This document shows, piece by piece, positions 42,708 through 52,316 of a stretch of 64,000 bases of DNA (position 1 is the first letter of the stretch; every line of letters begins with the position of its first letter). Location of the stretch: NCBI GenBank assembly GCA_029268515.1, contig JAQWNP010000016.1, positions 1 through 64,000 of the forward strand, in the 5' to 3' direction. The notes beneath the pieces were generated by a model, which had not been told where the DNA came from, ran no database searches, and saw nothing but the letters and a program-made list of their open reading frames with translations. Position numbers and translations under genes: made by a program. The DNA is from Phycisphaerales bacterium (GTDB lineage Bacteria; Planctomycetota; Phycisphaerae; Phycisphaerales; SM1A02).

Positions 42708-44057
42708 TTAGCGATCAATCACTCTTTTATGCCGCAGCAGGTGGTGATAATGCTGTGCAAAACGGTGTGCTTCATCTCGAATTGCTTGACAGAGCTTCAG
42801 CCCAACATTCTCTCTGCCGAGTCGAATGGGCTCACTCCGCCCCTCAAGATGAATCAGCTCCTCTCGCTTTGCAAGACTAATAAGCGCCTGTGGTCTTATT
42901 TCACCAAGCGCTGTACCAGCTGCTGAAAGTTGCCCTCGTCCACCGTCAATCAAAATGACGTCAGGCAAGAGCTCCTTACCTTCACGGGCGTTGCGATAAC
43001 AGCGACTCACCACTTCGCCGATCGATGCATAATCATCATTTGAGGCCGTTCGCACACGAAACCGCCGGTATTGTTCTCGGAAAGGTCGACCATCAATAAA
43101 ACAAACCTTTGAGCCAACCGTCTCATCTCCTTGTAGATGAGCAATATCAATGGCCTCAAGCCAGCGAATAGGTGCGTCCAATCCAAGTATTCGCTGCAGA
43201 CTCCGCAGACCTTGGCTCGGATCAGACGCAAAAGCCATGACCTCTGGCTGCCATGCTGCCATCGTATGACGGTCTTTTTCACGTTCATCTAATTTCTCAA
43301 TGGCTCGCAGTTGATCGCGAAGAATTGCTGCGTGTTCATACTCACGTCCCCGCGATGCTTGTTCCATCTCCGTTCGCAATTCTTTAATCATGACAGTGCG
43401 CTTAGAGCCAAGAAAACGAATGAAGCGATCAATGTCCTTGCGATATGCTTCTTGCGAAATTTTATTACCACAAGGCCCAGAGCATTGATTGATGGCATAC
43501 AACAAGCATGGACGAAAATGTGCGTTACGGGGATCATCTGGATTGATATCAAGATGACATGTTCGATACTTGAAAACACGCTGCAACAATTGAAGTGCAT
43601 CGCGTAAGGCACCTGACGAAGTAAATGGGCCAAAGATACGTCCCTGACGAAACTGATCATCACCAGGCGTGCGGGTGATATAAACACCAGGGAAGGCTTC
43701 GCGGGTTGTGATAACAAGATATGGATACGTCTTGTCATCCGTCATCAACTCATTGAACCGAGGCCGCGTATCTTTTATTAATCTCGATTCCACCAACAGT
43801 GCTTGCCACTCGCCATCACATTCGATGATATCGAGTGACTCAACATCACTGAGCATCAACTGTTTTTTCGGTCCCAGATCCACTGAGCGCGTAAAATAGG
43901 AGCCAACGCGGCTACGAAGGCTGGCGGCTTTCCCGACATAGAGAATGTGGTCGGCGTGATCCTTGAGCAAATAGACGCCAGGCTGATCTGGCAAGCTTCG
44001 GGCCTCTGCCGCCAGTCGAACGCGCACTTCCTCTCGATCAGTTGGAAATCCAGTCAT
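42708..44057 (-). CDS. uvrC: Compact excinuclease ABC subunit C (UvrC)
   Basis: A 449-residue UvrC, against about 600 in most bacteria. Residues about 20-100 form the GIY-YIG nuclease (PGVYLLKDHADHILYVGKA), a Cys-rich segment follows (RTCHLDI..RPCLLYAINQCSGPCG), then the UVR helix pair near 200-240. The RNase H-like 5' nuclease domain (IDIAHLQGDETV, RFRVRTASNDDYASIGEVV, PDVILIDGGRGQLSAA, RDEAHRFAQHYH) ends the protein. The C-terminal helix-hairpin-helix pair is absent. It may still incise DNA with altered binding, or its role may be narrowed. Confidence 0.9.
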   Translation of the reverse strand: MTGFPTDREEVRVRLAAEARSLPDQPGVYLLKDHADHILYVGKAASLRSRVGSYFTRSVDLGPKKQLMLSDVESLDIIECDGEWQALLVESRLIKDTRPRFNELMTDDKTYPYLVITTREAFPGVYITRTPGDDQFRQGRIFGPFTSSGALRDALQLLQRVFKYRTCHLDINPDDPRNAHFRPCLLYAINQCSGPCGNKISQEAYRKDIDRFIRFLGSKRTVMIKELRTEMEQASRGREYEHAAILRDQLRAIEKLDEREKDRHTMAAWQPEVMAFASDPSQGLRSLQRILGLDAPIRWLEAIDIAHLQGDETVGSKVCFIDGRPFREQYRRFRVRTASNDDYASIGEVVSRCYRNAREGKELLPDVILIDGGRGQLSAAGTALGEIRPQALISLAKREELIHLEGRSEPIRLGRENVGLKLCQAIRDEAHRFAQHYHHLLRHKRVIDR

Positions 44058-44157
44058 GTCCCATGATTCTACGGATCTTTGATGAGCTGCAGAAAAATTC
44101 CCTGACAGCCATATTCACCACCACCAATCGAATCTGGCCAACCTCAAGTACAATCCA

Positions 44158-45555
44158 GTGATGGATCATCAAAAGCCAGAAACGGTGCTTCGTGGCGGTC
44201 GAGTCATCAATCCAGAAAGTGGATTTGACCAGACTGCTGATGTGCTGATTGAGAATGGCCTTGTCACAGCCATCGAGACCACGCCAGGCAAGATCTCGTC
44301 AAAAAGCAAGCGTGACACCCTGGTACTAGATGTAGAGGGATGCCTGGTGACACCAGGACTGATCGATCCGCATGTCCACTTCCGCGAGCCATCAATTAAC
44401 CAGCTCCATACTGAGACGATTGCCACCGGCAGCAGAGGTGCTGTCTGTGGCGGCTTTACCACCGTCTGTTGTATGCCCAACACATCACCAGCATTGGATT
44501 GCATTGATGTTCTGGCCTTAGTCCAGCAACAGGCTACGAAAGCGCTCGCCGCTGACGGAAGTCAGGTTTTTGCTGTGGTCTGCGCCACGCTTGGTCGAAA
44601 AGGCAGTGAACTAGTCAATTTTCAAGGATTGGCTGAGGCAGGTGCTGTTGGTTTTTCAGATGACGGCGATGCCGTTGCTCGTGACGATGTCATGGCGATG
44701 GTATTGAAGAATGTCAAAGATGTTGGCAGCGTCTTTATGCAACATTGTCAGGATCCAGCGATGACCGTTGGATCTGTCATGAATACCAGTCCGACAGCTA
44801 CACGACTGGGTCTTATTGGTTGGCCACCAGTTGCAGAATCATCTATTCTCAAGCGTGATCTAAAACTCAATGCCGACATCGGTGCCAAATACCATGCTCA
44901 ACATCTTTCTGCTCGTGAATCAATCAACGCGCTTCGTGATGCCCAAAACGCTGGCCAACAAGCAAGCGGTGAGGCATCGCCACACCACCTGCTACTCACA
45001 GACGAATTCTGTGATAACTACAACACTCAAGCGAAGATCAATCCTCCCTTACGCAGTGCTGAAGATGTGGAAGCACTTCGAAATGCGATTGCGGAAGGCG
45101 TTGTTACTGTGCTTGCGACCGATCATGCGCCGCATCCAGCACAAACCAAGAACACTGATTTTGCCTCCGCTGCTTTTGGAACAATTGGTTTGGAATGCGC
45201 CTTGCCGCTTTATGCAAAGGCCTTGATCGAAACCGGTGTACTCGACTGGCCAGCGATGCTCTCCATGCTGACAATCAACCCCGCTCGCCTCGTTGGCCTT
45301 GATCAGCATGGCTATGGAAGCCTGAAGATCGGTCATCGAGCCGATATCACGGTCATTGATCCTGAGATGAAATGGACGGTCAACCCCGCTGATTTTCAAT
45401 CACCGTGCACAAACTCAATGTTTGCCGGCTTTTCGGTCACCAGCAAAGCTGTGGCCACCATCGTTGGGGGGCGGCTTGTCCATGCTGAAAAAGCGTTTTC
45501 GCCCACGAATCGCCCCCCTCACCATCCTGAATCACGACCGACTGCTATTTCTTGA
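44158..45555 (+). CDS. pyrC: Dihydroorotase
   Basis: A 465-residue class I amidohydrolase closing the ring of carbamoyl-aspartate in pyrimidine synthesis. The zinc motif is HVHFREP with His-72 and His-74; further ligands are His in FMQHCQD, His in AQHLSARES and Asp-322 in ATDHAPH. The 5' end offers two ATGs one codon apart. Divergent from uvrC by 100 bases, it is followed by a terminator. No other pyrimidine gene adjoins it. Confidence 0.94.
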   Translation: MMDHQKPETVLRGGRVINPESGFDQTADVLIENGLVTAIETTPGKISSKSKRDTLVLDVEGCLVTPGLIDPHVHFREPSINQLHTETIATGSRGAVCGGFTTVCCMPNTSPALDCIDVLALVQQQATKALAADGSQVFAVVCATLGRKGSELVNFQGLAEAGAVGFSDDGDAVARDDVMAMVLKNVKDVGSVFMQHCQDPAMTVGSVMNTSPTATRLGLIGWPPVAESSILKRDLKLNADIGAKYHAQHLSARESINALRDAQNAGQQASGEASPHHLLLTDEFCDNYNTQAKINPPLRSAEDVEALRNAIAEGVVTVLATDHAPHPAQTKNTDFASAAFGTIGLECALPLYAKALIETGVLDWPAMLSMLTINPARLVGLDQHGYGSLKIGHRADITVIDPEMKWTVNPADFQSPCTNSMFAGFSVTSKAVATIVGGRLVHAEKAFSPTNRPPHHPESRPTAIS

Positions 45556-45624
45556 GCCTTAAGGGATTGAAGCGAGATGGCTAGTTGGTTAGAATCCGCC
45601 CCTCTTGAGCCATTTGCTGCTCAC

Positions 45625-45665
45625 AGCTAAAGAGGATCGGTGGTCCTTCTTTTAGCTGCTTTTTA
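45625..45665 (+). terminator. Probable terminator after pyrC
   Basis: AGCTAAAGAGGA (45625-45636) pairs with TCCTTCTTTTAGCT (45644-45657) with two bulged T, followed by GC and a run of five T (45660-45664). It lies about 70 bases past the pyrC stop and about 140 before rpsB, separating the two units. Confidence 0.55.
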
Positions 45666-45807
45666 CCCCTGGTCCGATCGACGTGGCCTCAGGATTCCGA
45701 TCCCGACAAAACGTCACATCAAGCGCCCAAGCGCGGATCTCGGGCAGTGTAAAGCTGCCAACCACCGCATGCTCCGCCGGTCGCGCTGAACGAGGTACGG
45801 TCTCAGT

Positions 45808-46683
45808 ATGCCTTCATCTGAAATGGTCAAAGACCTAATCGAAGCGGGTATTCACTTTGGGCAACGCAAAAGTGGATGGAACCCGAAAATGGCACCTTAT
45901 ATTTATGGTGCTCGTAACAAAATCCATATCATCGATATTCGCGAGACAATCAAGGGATTGCTGCTTGCTCGTAAGTTCATTACGAGAACTGTCGCTTCAG
46001 GCAAAGACATTTGCTACGTCGGCACCAAGCGTCAGGCTCGCGGTGCCGTCGAGGCAAGGGCAATTGAAGTTGGCATGCCTTATGTCATCGAAAGATGGCT
46101 TGGTGGCACACTGACAAACTTCAAAACCATCCGCGAACGTCTTAAGCGGCTTGTTGAGCTTGAGAAACTCGTTGATTCTGGTGAGATCGAAACATATTCG
46201 AAAAAGATGGCATCACAGTTGATGCGAGAAAAGCGCAAGATTACGCGAAACCTCCAGGGTATTCGCGACATGAAGAAATTGCCCGGCGCACTCTTTATCA
46301 TTGACGTGCAACGAGAAACCAATGCGCTCAGAGAGGCTCGGACACTTGGAATCCCGACCATCGCGCTCATTGATACTGATGGAGATCCTGGCATGGCGGA
46401 CATCCCCATTCCAGGAAATGATGACTCCATGCGATCGATTGATGTTGTATTGCGTGAGCTCAATGAGGCTGTTACTGAAGGCAAGTTGTCTCGTGGCCCT
46501 GAAAAGGGTTCAACTGAAGAGCCCAATGAGCAGCCTGCTCCAGCGCGGCGGTCATCGAGGTCCCGCTTCCGAGCAGATGAACCAGCGGCGCCCGCCGAAG
46601 ATTCAGCGAGTAAAGCCCCAGCCGCTACTGAATCTGTTGCCGTTGCTGACCCTCCTTCTGAGATGCCCCCAACCGCAACATAA
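45808..46683 (+). CDS. rpsB: 30S ribosomal protein S2
   Basis: A 291-residue S2 protein. The core (to about residue 225) is standard: DLIEAGIHFGQRKSGWNPKM, YIYGARNKIHIIDI, FVGTKRQ-like YVGTKRQARGAV, RWLGGTLTNFKTI, and IPTIALIDTDGDPGMADIPIPGNDDSMRSI. About 65 extra residues at the C-terminus are Ala/Pro/Ser/Glu-rich and disordered. The upstream 140 bases probably hold the promoter, and tsf follows. Confidence 0.97.
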   Translation: MPSSEMVKDLIEAGIHFGQRKSGWNPKMAPYIYGARNKIHIIDIRETIKGLLLARKFITRTVASGKDICYVGTKRQARGAVEARAIEVGMPYVIERWLGGTLTNFKTIRERLKRLVELEKLVDSGEIETYSKKMASQLMREKRKITRNLQGIRDMKKLPGALFIIDVQRETNALREARTLGIPTIALIDTDGDPGMADIPIPGNDDSMRSIDVVLRELNEAVTEGKLSRGPEKGSTEEPNEQPAPARRSSRSRFRADEPAAPAEDSASKAPAATESVAVADPPSEMPPTAT

Positions 46684-46784
46684 ATGAACTCCAATTCTAA
46701 GCAGCAGCTTCAGCAATAATGGCCGTTGATCAGTCTGACTTAAAAACACCTTTCGTGAATCTCAACTCTATGGGAGCTTGTGAC

Positions 46785-47573
46785 GTGACTTTTACCGCCA
46801 AGGATGTGATGGATCTCCGCCAGAAGACTGGCCTAGGCATGATGGACTGCAAGAAAGCCCTCAACGAAAAGGCCGGCGACCTTGCGGCAGCCGAAGAGTG
46901 GCTGCGAGAAACGCGAAAAGACAAAATGTCGACACGTACAGAACGGGCGACTGCAGAGGGTCGAATCGGAATTGTTGTTGATGGTTCGCAAGCGGTTATT
47001 GTTGAGGTCCTCACCGAAACTGACTTCACCGCTCGTAATGATAAGTTTGTAGAAATGGTCGAAGGTGTTGCTCAAGCAGCAATCAGTCAACCTGCAGGTG
47101 ATGTCGCTCCTGACGCTGCAATGACGGCGCTCATTGATGACCAGCGAATTACGACAGGTGAAAATGTTAACTTCGGACGAGGCCAGAAGATTGAAGGTGG
47201 CTCGTTTGGATCCTATCTACATCACGATGGCAAGCGTGCCTGCTTAATTCAGGTTGAAGGTGATATAGACGACTCAACCCTCAAGGGCATATGCCAGCAC
47301 ATCGTATTTCATGACCCGATGGGTATCGGCCCTGAAGATGTACCTGCTGACAAGATCGAGCAGATCCGTACCGATGCCCAAGCTGAGGCCGAAGCAACGG
47401 GTAAGCCTGCAGAGATTGCTCAGAAGATGGCTGACGGGAAGGTTCGCAAGTTCTTGCAAGAATGCACCCTACTTGCACAGAAATATGTTCTTGACGAATC
47501 GAAAAGAGTTGAAGATATGCTTCCAGATGGCGCCAAGATAAAAGCGTTTGTGCGTTATACGCTGGGCGGCTAG
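46785..47573 (+). CDS. tsf: Translation elongation factor Ts
   Basis: The guanine-nucleotide exchange factor for EF-Tu. I start it at the GTG at 46785, which has GGGAG eight bases upstream and gives VTFTAKDVMDLRQKTGLGMMDCKKAL at the N-terminus like other EF-Ts. A longer ATG start at 46719 is possible and would make it 284 residues. Other marks are AVIVEVLTETDFTARND and the C-terminal dimerisation part. It follows rpsB as in most bacteria and ends 19 bases from the convergent CpcT-like gene. Confidence 0.95.
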   Translation: MTFTAKDVMDLRQKTGLGMMDCKKALNEKAGDLAAAEEWLRETRKDKMSTRTERATAEGRIGIVVDGSQAVIVEVLTETDFTARNDKFVEMVEGVAQAAISQPAGDVAPDAAMTALIDDQRITTGENVNFGRGQKIEGGSFGSYLHHDGKRACLIQVEGDIDDSTLKGICQHIVFHDPMGIGPEDVPADKIEQIRTDAQAEAEATGKPAEIAQKMADGKVRKFLQECTLLAQKYVLDESKRVEDMLPDGAKIKAFVRYTLGG

Positions 47574-47592
47574 AGATCATTCAACAACTCAG

Positions 47593-48309
47593 CTAGGGGC
47601 TACTTTGGATCATCACCAAAGGCTCATCGAGTGACTCGGGAATCTTCGTCAAGCGATTAAAAACCTCTGGTGTGTCGGGCGAGCCCCAGAGCAGTACCCC
47701 ATCATCTGTGAATCCGCGCACCCAGCGCGTCATACTCAGGGCACCAATTTGCTGATGAATGGTCATGAATGCGCCGTTCAGGTATTGATCTGGACAGCCA
47801 TCACCATTGGTCGAACCGACATAAACATCTTGTCCATTGAGATGCATATCAATTGTGCATCCGGACCGATAGTCACACTGTTGTGGCGAGATTGAACTGA
47901 GTACATCTGGCTCATTCCAGGCGTTTGCGTAAACAGCCCGATCATCAGGTAGATCATAGACCTCACATTGAACCTGCCCGTGGTATCCAAGACGGATATT
48001 CATAACCAACTGACTTATTGGTTCATCAGGCTGCGTAGCTTTGGCCTCTTCAACATAGAGCCAGGGACCATCCCGTCGATCCAACCAAATAGGCACCACA
48101 ACACGCTGAAGATCCTCTGACGTTGAATCACTTTCTGCAACAATCAGAGTCGTAAAGTGGCCGACCATCCAACGAGCCGCACGTTTCGCTTGAGGCTGTT
48201 GGTACGGTGCAAGTTGCTCCATTGAAACAACACATCCCGCCGGCATGGTGCCTAAGAAGAAAGCGAATATGAACAACCGCATACTCGTTAGATCACGAAG
48301 AAATGACAT
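47593..48309 (-). CDS. CpcT/CpeT-like lipoprotein
   Basis: A lipoprotein of about 238 residues. The signal ends GTMPAGC (Cys-26 from the 48309 start; an ATG at 48282 is also possible). The mature part resembles the CpcT/CpeT chromophore lyase family (DUF1001): ARWMVGHFTTL, VPIWLDRRDGPWLYVEEAKA, a GCTIDMHLNGQDVYVG segment and RWVRGFTDDGVLLWG. In cyanobacteria such proteins attach bilins to phycobiliproteins; here no phycobilisome exists to our knowledge, so the role is likely lipocalin-like ligand binding. The start overlaps the preceding gene's stop by 17 bases. Confidence 0.78.
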   Translation of the reverse strand: MSFLRDLTSMRLFIFAFFLGTMPAGCVVSMEQLAPYQQPQAKRAARWMVGHFTTLIVAESDSTSEDLQRVVVPIWLDRRDGPWLYVEEAKATQPDEPISQLVMNIRLGYHGQVQCEVYDLPDDRAVYANAWNEPDVLSSISPQQCDYRSGCTIDMHLNGQDVYVGSTNGDGCPDQYLNGAFMTIHQQIGALSMTRWVRGFTDDGVLLWGSPDTPEVFNRLTKIPESLDEPLVMIQSSP

Positions 48310-48583
48310 CCGGGCCCTTTCCTGATTTCTTCTCATAGTTGCCATCACCAGCTCGTTCATATTTCGTAAAGCCAAGGCGATCAAGATTCTTATTACTCAA
48401 TTTACTTTTGGTTGCACCGTCCGACCAAGTCGCTGGCAAGTTTGGTGCGGTTGGTACGCGTTGAATCTTCTCACCGGTCTCTGGGTGCTTCGTCAATGCA
48501 TCAGCCGTCATTGGTTGCATAATTTCATAACGCTCCCCCGGAGAGTCATCCTCTGTCACAACTTCATAGACGTAAATTGGCAT
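48293..48583 (-). CDS. FmdB-like small protein without zinc-ribbon cysteines
   Basis: A 96-residue protein. Its opening MPIYVYEVV and the pattern ALTKHPETGEKIQRV follow the FmdB-family zinc ribbon (usually PxYEYxCxxCG and LTxCPxCGG-K-xRx). All four zinc-binding cysteines are missing: the second knuckle reads HPETG where CPxCG is normal. It may keep the fold without zinc. The rest is charged and flexible. It lies 23 bases downstream of the gamma-glutamyltransferase gene and overlaps the CpcT-like gene, so the four genes probably form one operon. Its function is unknown. Confidence 0.78.
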   Translation of the reverse strand: MPIYVYEVVTEDDSPGERYEIMQPMTADALTKHPETGEKIQRVPTAPNLPATWSDGATKSKLSNKNLDRLGFTKYERAGDGNYEKKSGKGPDVISS

Positions 48584-48606
48584 CTCAGAATTCTCCGCTT
48601 GTCCGA

Positions 48607-50484
48607 CTACTTAAAAGAACTTGGTTTGGCCTTCTTAATGATGGGGTCCCCAGCGGGGCGGCCTTCTTTACGTGGATCGCTTGCCGCAGATAATCCATCC
48701 TCATCAACCACCACAATCTGCACAATACCAACTGTCCTGATCTCACTAATGGTATGCCCACGAGCCTCCATTGCCTGAACCAGGCCATCATTGGACCAAC
48801 TTTCATCAAATCGCAACTCATCGGGGTACCACTGGTGGTGAAAACGTGGCGAAGCCACTGCCTCCCATGGTGTCATACCGAAGAGCATGACATCAAGAAT
48901 GACCTGCAGCGTACCAGTGATGATTCGGGGCCCACCCGAAGCCCCCGCCACAATCACTGGGCGCCCATCCGAAAGCACGATCGTCGGTGACATGCTACTC
49001 AACGGCCGCTTCCCTGACTCCGGCAAATTCCAGTCAGATTGCCGAAGTTCAAAGAGATTGGAGCCACCCGAGACCGTCGTAAAATCATCCATCTCATTGT
49101 TAAGAACAATGCCAGTGTTTTCGTCGAATACAAGTGACCCAAAGTACCCATTGATTGTTTCTGTACAAGCAACAGCCATGCCTTGCTGATCAACAACGGA
49201 GATATGGCTGGTACCACGATCATCAGGAAGTGCCCGTCGCATTCCATAAGCACTTGGCTCACGCGTCTTAACCCGCTCAACCTGATCAGCTAATCGACGG
49301 TGGTAAGCACTGTCTGTCAAGCGATCAACAGGTACCGGCGCAAACTCGGGATCCGCCAACCATCTCGATCGATCCGCAAATGCATGTTTCATTGCCTCAG
49401 TCATGGTATGCACGTAACGAGGTGACCTGCGTGGCGGTAATCCATGACGCTCTACATACATATCCAGAATACTGAGAATCTGTTGCATAGCGATGCCCCC
49501 ACTACTGGGCGGCGGCATTGACAACATCGTATATTTTTGAAACACAACGCGGGAAACAAGCGGTTCGACAATGGACACTCGATAGTTCTTCAAATCCTCA
49601 AGTGTCATGGTGCCGCCAAATTTACTAATTGTCTCTACCAGTGAGATCCCGATTGGACCATCGTAAAAAGCATCTCGACCATCTTTTACAATCATCTTGA
49701 GTGTTTGAGCAAGTGATGGCTGTCGAATCTGAGTGCCACGACGTAGCTGACCATTGTTCGCTAAGTCTTGCCACAATTGACTGCTGATCAGCATGAGATC
49801 TGGATCTTTCGCTCGCTGTTTCGCAGTCTCCTGCACAGCAAGCGCAAGATGTTTATCCGCTGAGAAACCTTTTTCAGCTGCTGTGATGGCAGGCTGTAGT
49901 ACCTCACTTAGTGGCAGCTGACCAAAAGCCTCATGCGCCAAGAGCAATCCTGCCACAGTACCCGGCACTCCAATAGCATGGGGCCCGTACCGACTTGGGT
50001 GCTCTATCTGGCTCTCCAAATCAGAGTAGTAGGCTGGGTGCAACGCACCCGGAGCACGCTCACGATAATTAAGACCAACAAAAGTCGTACCTGTATCTGT
50101 TTGAAGCAGTGCATCTTCAAAACCCGCTTGCAGCAATACCTTCCTTGCTCTATCGCGCCGATCGGCCGCAAAATCAGGTGCTGCAATTAACATGAAACCA
50201 CCGCCACCTAAACCGCATGATTGAGGTCTGGTGACGGCCAGACAGAAACTCGCTGCAACTGCTGCATCCACCGCGTTTCCGCCTTGCTTGAGGATTGCCA
50301 AGCCAGCATCTGAAGCAATTGGCGAGTCTGTGGCAATGGCCATCGACTCATAACGACCTCCATGACTGGGAATCGACCCACAGGAGACTGCATGTACAAG
50401 ACATACGATGATCAGTAGCCAATGCAACCACTGAAAAGAATCTTTCATCTTGCTTTGTATTCTCTGTCGCGTGCCTAGGTTCAC
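48607..50484 (-). CDS. ggt: Gamma-glutamyltransferase (lipoprotein)
   Basis: A 625-residue glutathione hydrolase/transpeptidase. The start is a GTG at 50484, overlapping the previous stop by four bases (GTGA), with AGGAG seven bases upstream. A lipoprotein signal ends HAVSC (Cys-35). The precursor normally self-cleaves before the catalytic threonine; here Thr-425 in DRGTSHISVVD fits. Other marks are GNAVDAAVAASFCLAV and SSMSPTIVLSDGRP. It probably salvages glutathione or gamma-glutamyl peptides outside the cytoplasm. Confidence 0.94.
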   Translation of the reverse strand: MNLGTRQRIQSKMKDSFQWLHWLLIIVCLVHAVSCGSIPSHGGRYESMAIATDSPIASDAGLAILKQGGNAVDAAVAASFCLAVTRPQSCGLGGGGFMLIAAPDFAADRRDRARKVLLQAGFEDALLQTDTGTTFVGLNYRERAPGALHPAYYSDLESQIEHPSRYGPHAIGVPGTVAGLLLAHEAFGQLPLSEVLQPAITAAEKGFSADKHLALAVQETAKQRAKDPDLMLISSQLWQDLANNGQLRRGTQIRQPSLAQTLKMIVKDGRDAFYDGPIGISLVETISKFGGTMTLEDLKNYRVSIVEPLVSRVVFQKYTMLSMPPPSSGGIAMQQILSILDMYVERHGLPPRRSPRYVHTMTEAMKHAFADRSRWLADPEFAPVPVDRLTDSAYHRRLADQVERVKTREPSAYGMRRALPDDRGTSHISVVDQQGMAVACTETINGYFGSLVFDENTGIVLNNEMDDFTTVSGGSNLFELRQSDWNLPESGKRPLSSMSPTIVLSDGRPVIVAGASGGPRIITGTLQVILDVMLFGMTPWEAVASPRFHHQWYPDELRFDESWSNDGLVQAMEARGHTISEIRTVGIVQIVVVDEDGLSAASDPRKEGRPAGDPIIKKAKPSSFK

Positions 50485-51350
50485 GATACAACTCCTGGCT
50501 TAGCTAACCGATATGCCTCAATCACTGATAGCGCCTTAAGAATGTCTTCAAGGCGATGACTTCCAGCTTCACGCTCTATCACCATATTGACCACTTTTGG
50601 AAGATGAGAAACCGCCCCAAGGAACTGATTCCAATCGACCGCCCCGCTACCCACAGGAACCTCACTCCCCCATCTTCCTGGAACTTCGGTAGGCATCGCA
50701 TCTTTGATATGGACCTGAAGGATATGTGGTGAAAGTATCCTGATCGCCTCAATAGGATCACCCATGTTGTAGAGAATCATGTTGGCAGGATCAAAGTTCA
50801 CACCGACATTTGGGCTGGCGAGCTCTTCGAGCAGTTCAAGCAGAGTCACTGCTGATTCCTGACCAGTCTCTAAGCCAAGCTGAATGCCATGGGAATCAAA
50901 GATGCTTGCCAATTCAGAAAGTCGTCCCAAAATCACACTTCGTTCAGGATCAGCTCGATCTTCTGGAATAAATCCAGCATGGAGAGTGACCAGTTTCAGG
51001 CTCATCTGATGTGCAAGCTCAGCCGTTTTTTTGGCCATCAAAAGATTCGCGTCCCACGTTTCATCTGGACGCAGCCCTCCTGTCGCACGAATAGACTCTA
51101 AAGTGGAATAATCTTCACCGACGGTCGCCATCATGCCGCTCAATAGCTGAATTCCGGCATGCGACAGCACTTCCTTGGTCTTATCACCCCCCTGACCCCA
51201 ATTGTTCTCATCTTCAAGCACAGGCCCTAAAGCCAGCTGAACGCCCTCCACACCTGTTTTTGAAAGCTGAGAGCCCAGGATCTGAGGATTATTAGGTGAT
51301 AAAGACCAGCTGCATACTCCGATAAGACCCATCGACATAGTAATCTCCAT
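50481..51350 (-). CDS. Sugar-phosphate isomerase/epimerase family protein (xylose-isomerase-like TIM barrel)
   Basis: A 289-residue AP-endonuclease-2-like TIM barrel. It shows LVTLHAGFIPED, GIQLGLETGQES, VGVNFDPANMILYNMGDP, and HILQVHIKDAMPTEVPGRWGSEVPVGSGAVDW, the family's metal-binding strands (His, Glu, Asp, His). The substrate is unknown, probably a sugar or polyol. It is the first gene of the run leading to ggt, the FmdB-like and CpcT-like genes. The ATG at 51350 has a usable AGG-like site but an in-frame ATG four codons later is possible. Confidence 0.9.
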   Translation of the reverse strand: MEITMSMGLIGVCSWSLSPNNPQILGSQLSKTGVEGVQLALGPVLEDENNWGQGGDKTKEVLSHAGIQLLSGMMATVGEDYSTLESIRATGGLRPDETWDANLLMAKKTAELAHQMSLKLVTLHAGFIPEDRADPERSVILGRLSELASIFDSHGIQLGLETGQESAVTLLELLEELASPNVGVNFDPANMILYNMGDPIEAIRILSPHILQVHIKDAMPTEVPGRWGSEVPVGSGAVDWNQFLGAVSHLPKVVNMVIEREAGSHRLEDILKALSVIEAYRLAKPGVVS

Positions 51351-51639
51351 GAACTATTGAGCACCAGACTCACCGATTGTCGCCCCAGAGTGAAGGTCAT
51401 GCCCTTCTAACGCCTTGGCCCTGGACGCCAATCTCGTCTAGCATATCCGCGACAGATCCTACGCACTCCTAGAGATCCAACAACGTACAGGTTGGAAGAC
51501 CCCCACTAGGTTCCTACAATCCCAGCCCCAAGAGCAGTCTCTTTTTCCATGGACCTTAAGCCCAAGGAGACATCAAGGAACTGTGATATTGCCTTCTTGC
51601 CGGTGACTTTTTCGATCTCTAACAAACAAGGTCTATCCG

Positions 51640-52269
51640 TTGAATAACCTCACAGAAAACGCCAACGAACCGGTCATCACTGAGGTCACAGGTTCTCATG
51701 CAGTCATGAAATCACCATCGCTGCTTCACAGGCTCGAAGCATGTGCGGCTAGCCTTAGTACGCGTCATAACTTTTGGCATCGTCTTTTCTCAATGATCTG
51801 GCTGCCATATGCATTTCGAAGTGGCGTCAGACTTTGGCGGCGAGATGCTGGAACTTTCACTGCAGTACTTCCGTTCAAGCGAGTCAATCGGAACTGGTAC
51901 AACGCGATGGCTGGTGCTGCACTTCTGGGCAACTCGGAAGTAGCCGCTGGAATGTTCGTCTTTGCTGAATGCAAGAGCGACTTTACCGTGGTATGCCGTG
52001 AGATGTCTTATCGATTTCTAAGACCGTGCCTCGGCCCGGCGATTTATGAAGTAGCAGATACCGAACGGGTTCGAAAAGAGATTCATGAGAGCATGAGCAA
52101 AAACACCGAGTTCAATCTTGAGATGACGCTCGATGTAAGACAGATTCTACGAAAGACAAAAGAGAAAGCACCACGAGTCGGACGTTGCTCAATTGTCTTC
52201 CATTGCACGCCGCGTGAGCAAGCAAAAGAAAAAGCTCAAGCAAGACGTCGTAAGGCTAATTCACGCTAG
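51640..52269 (+). CDS. Hotdog-fold-like protein (DUF4442-type, tentative)
   Basis: A protein of about 209 residues if it starts at the TTG at 51640, or about 187 from the ATG at 51706. The centre, RNWYNAMAGAALLGNSEVAAGMFVF, resembles the conserved loop and helix of hotdog-fold thioesterase-like proteins (DUF4442). The C-terminus is Lys/Arg/Gln-rich. It has no membrane segment I am sure of. The identification is tentative. It is followed by a polytopic membrane protein 47 bases on. Confidence 0.65.
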   Translation: MNNLTENANEPVITEVTGSHAVMKSPSLLHRLEACAASLSTRHNFWHRLFSMIWLPYAFRSGVRLWRRDAGTFTAVLPFKRVNRNWYNAMAGAALLGNSEVAAGMFVFAECKSDFTVVCREMSYRFLRPCLGPAIYEVADTERVRKEIHESMSKNTEFNLEMTLDVRQILRKTKEKAPRVGRCSIVFHCTPREQAKEKAQARRRKANSR

Positions 52270-52316
52270 TCTGGTCCGATGATTACTCCTTAGGCGGCCA
52301 TGAGGCCTGTAGTGCG

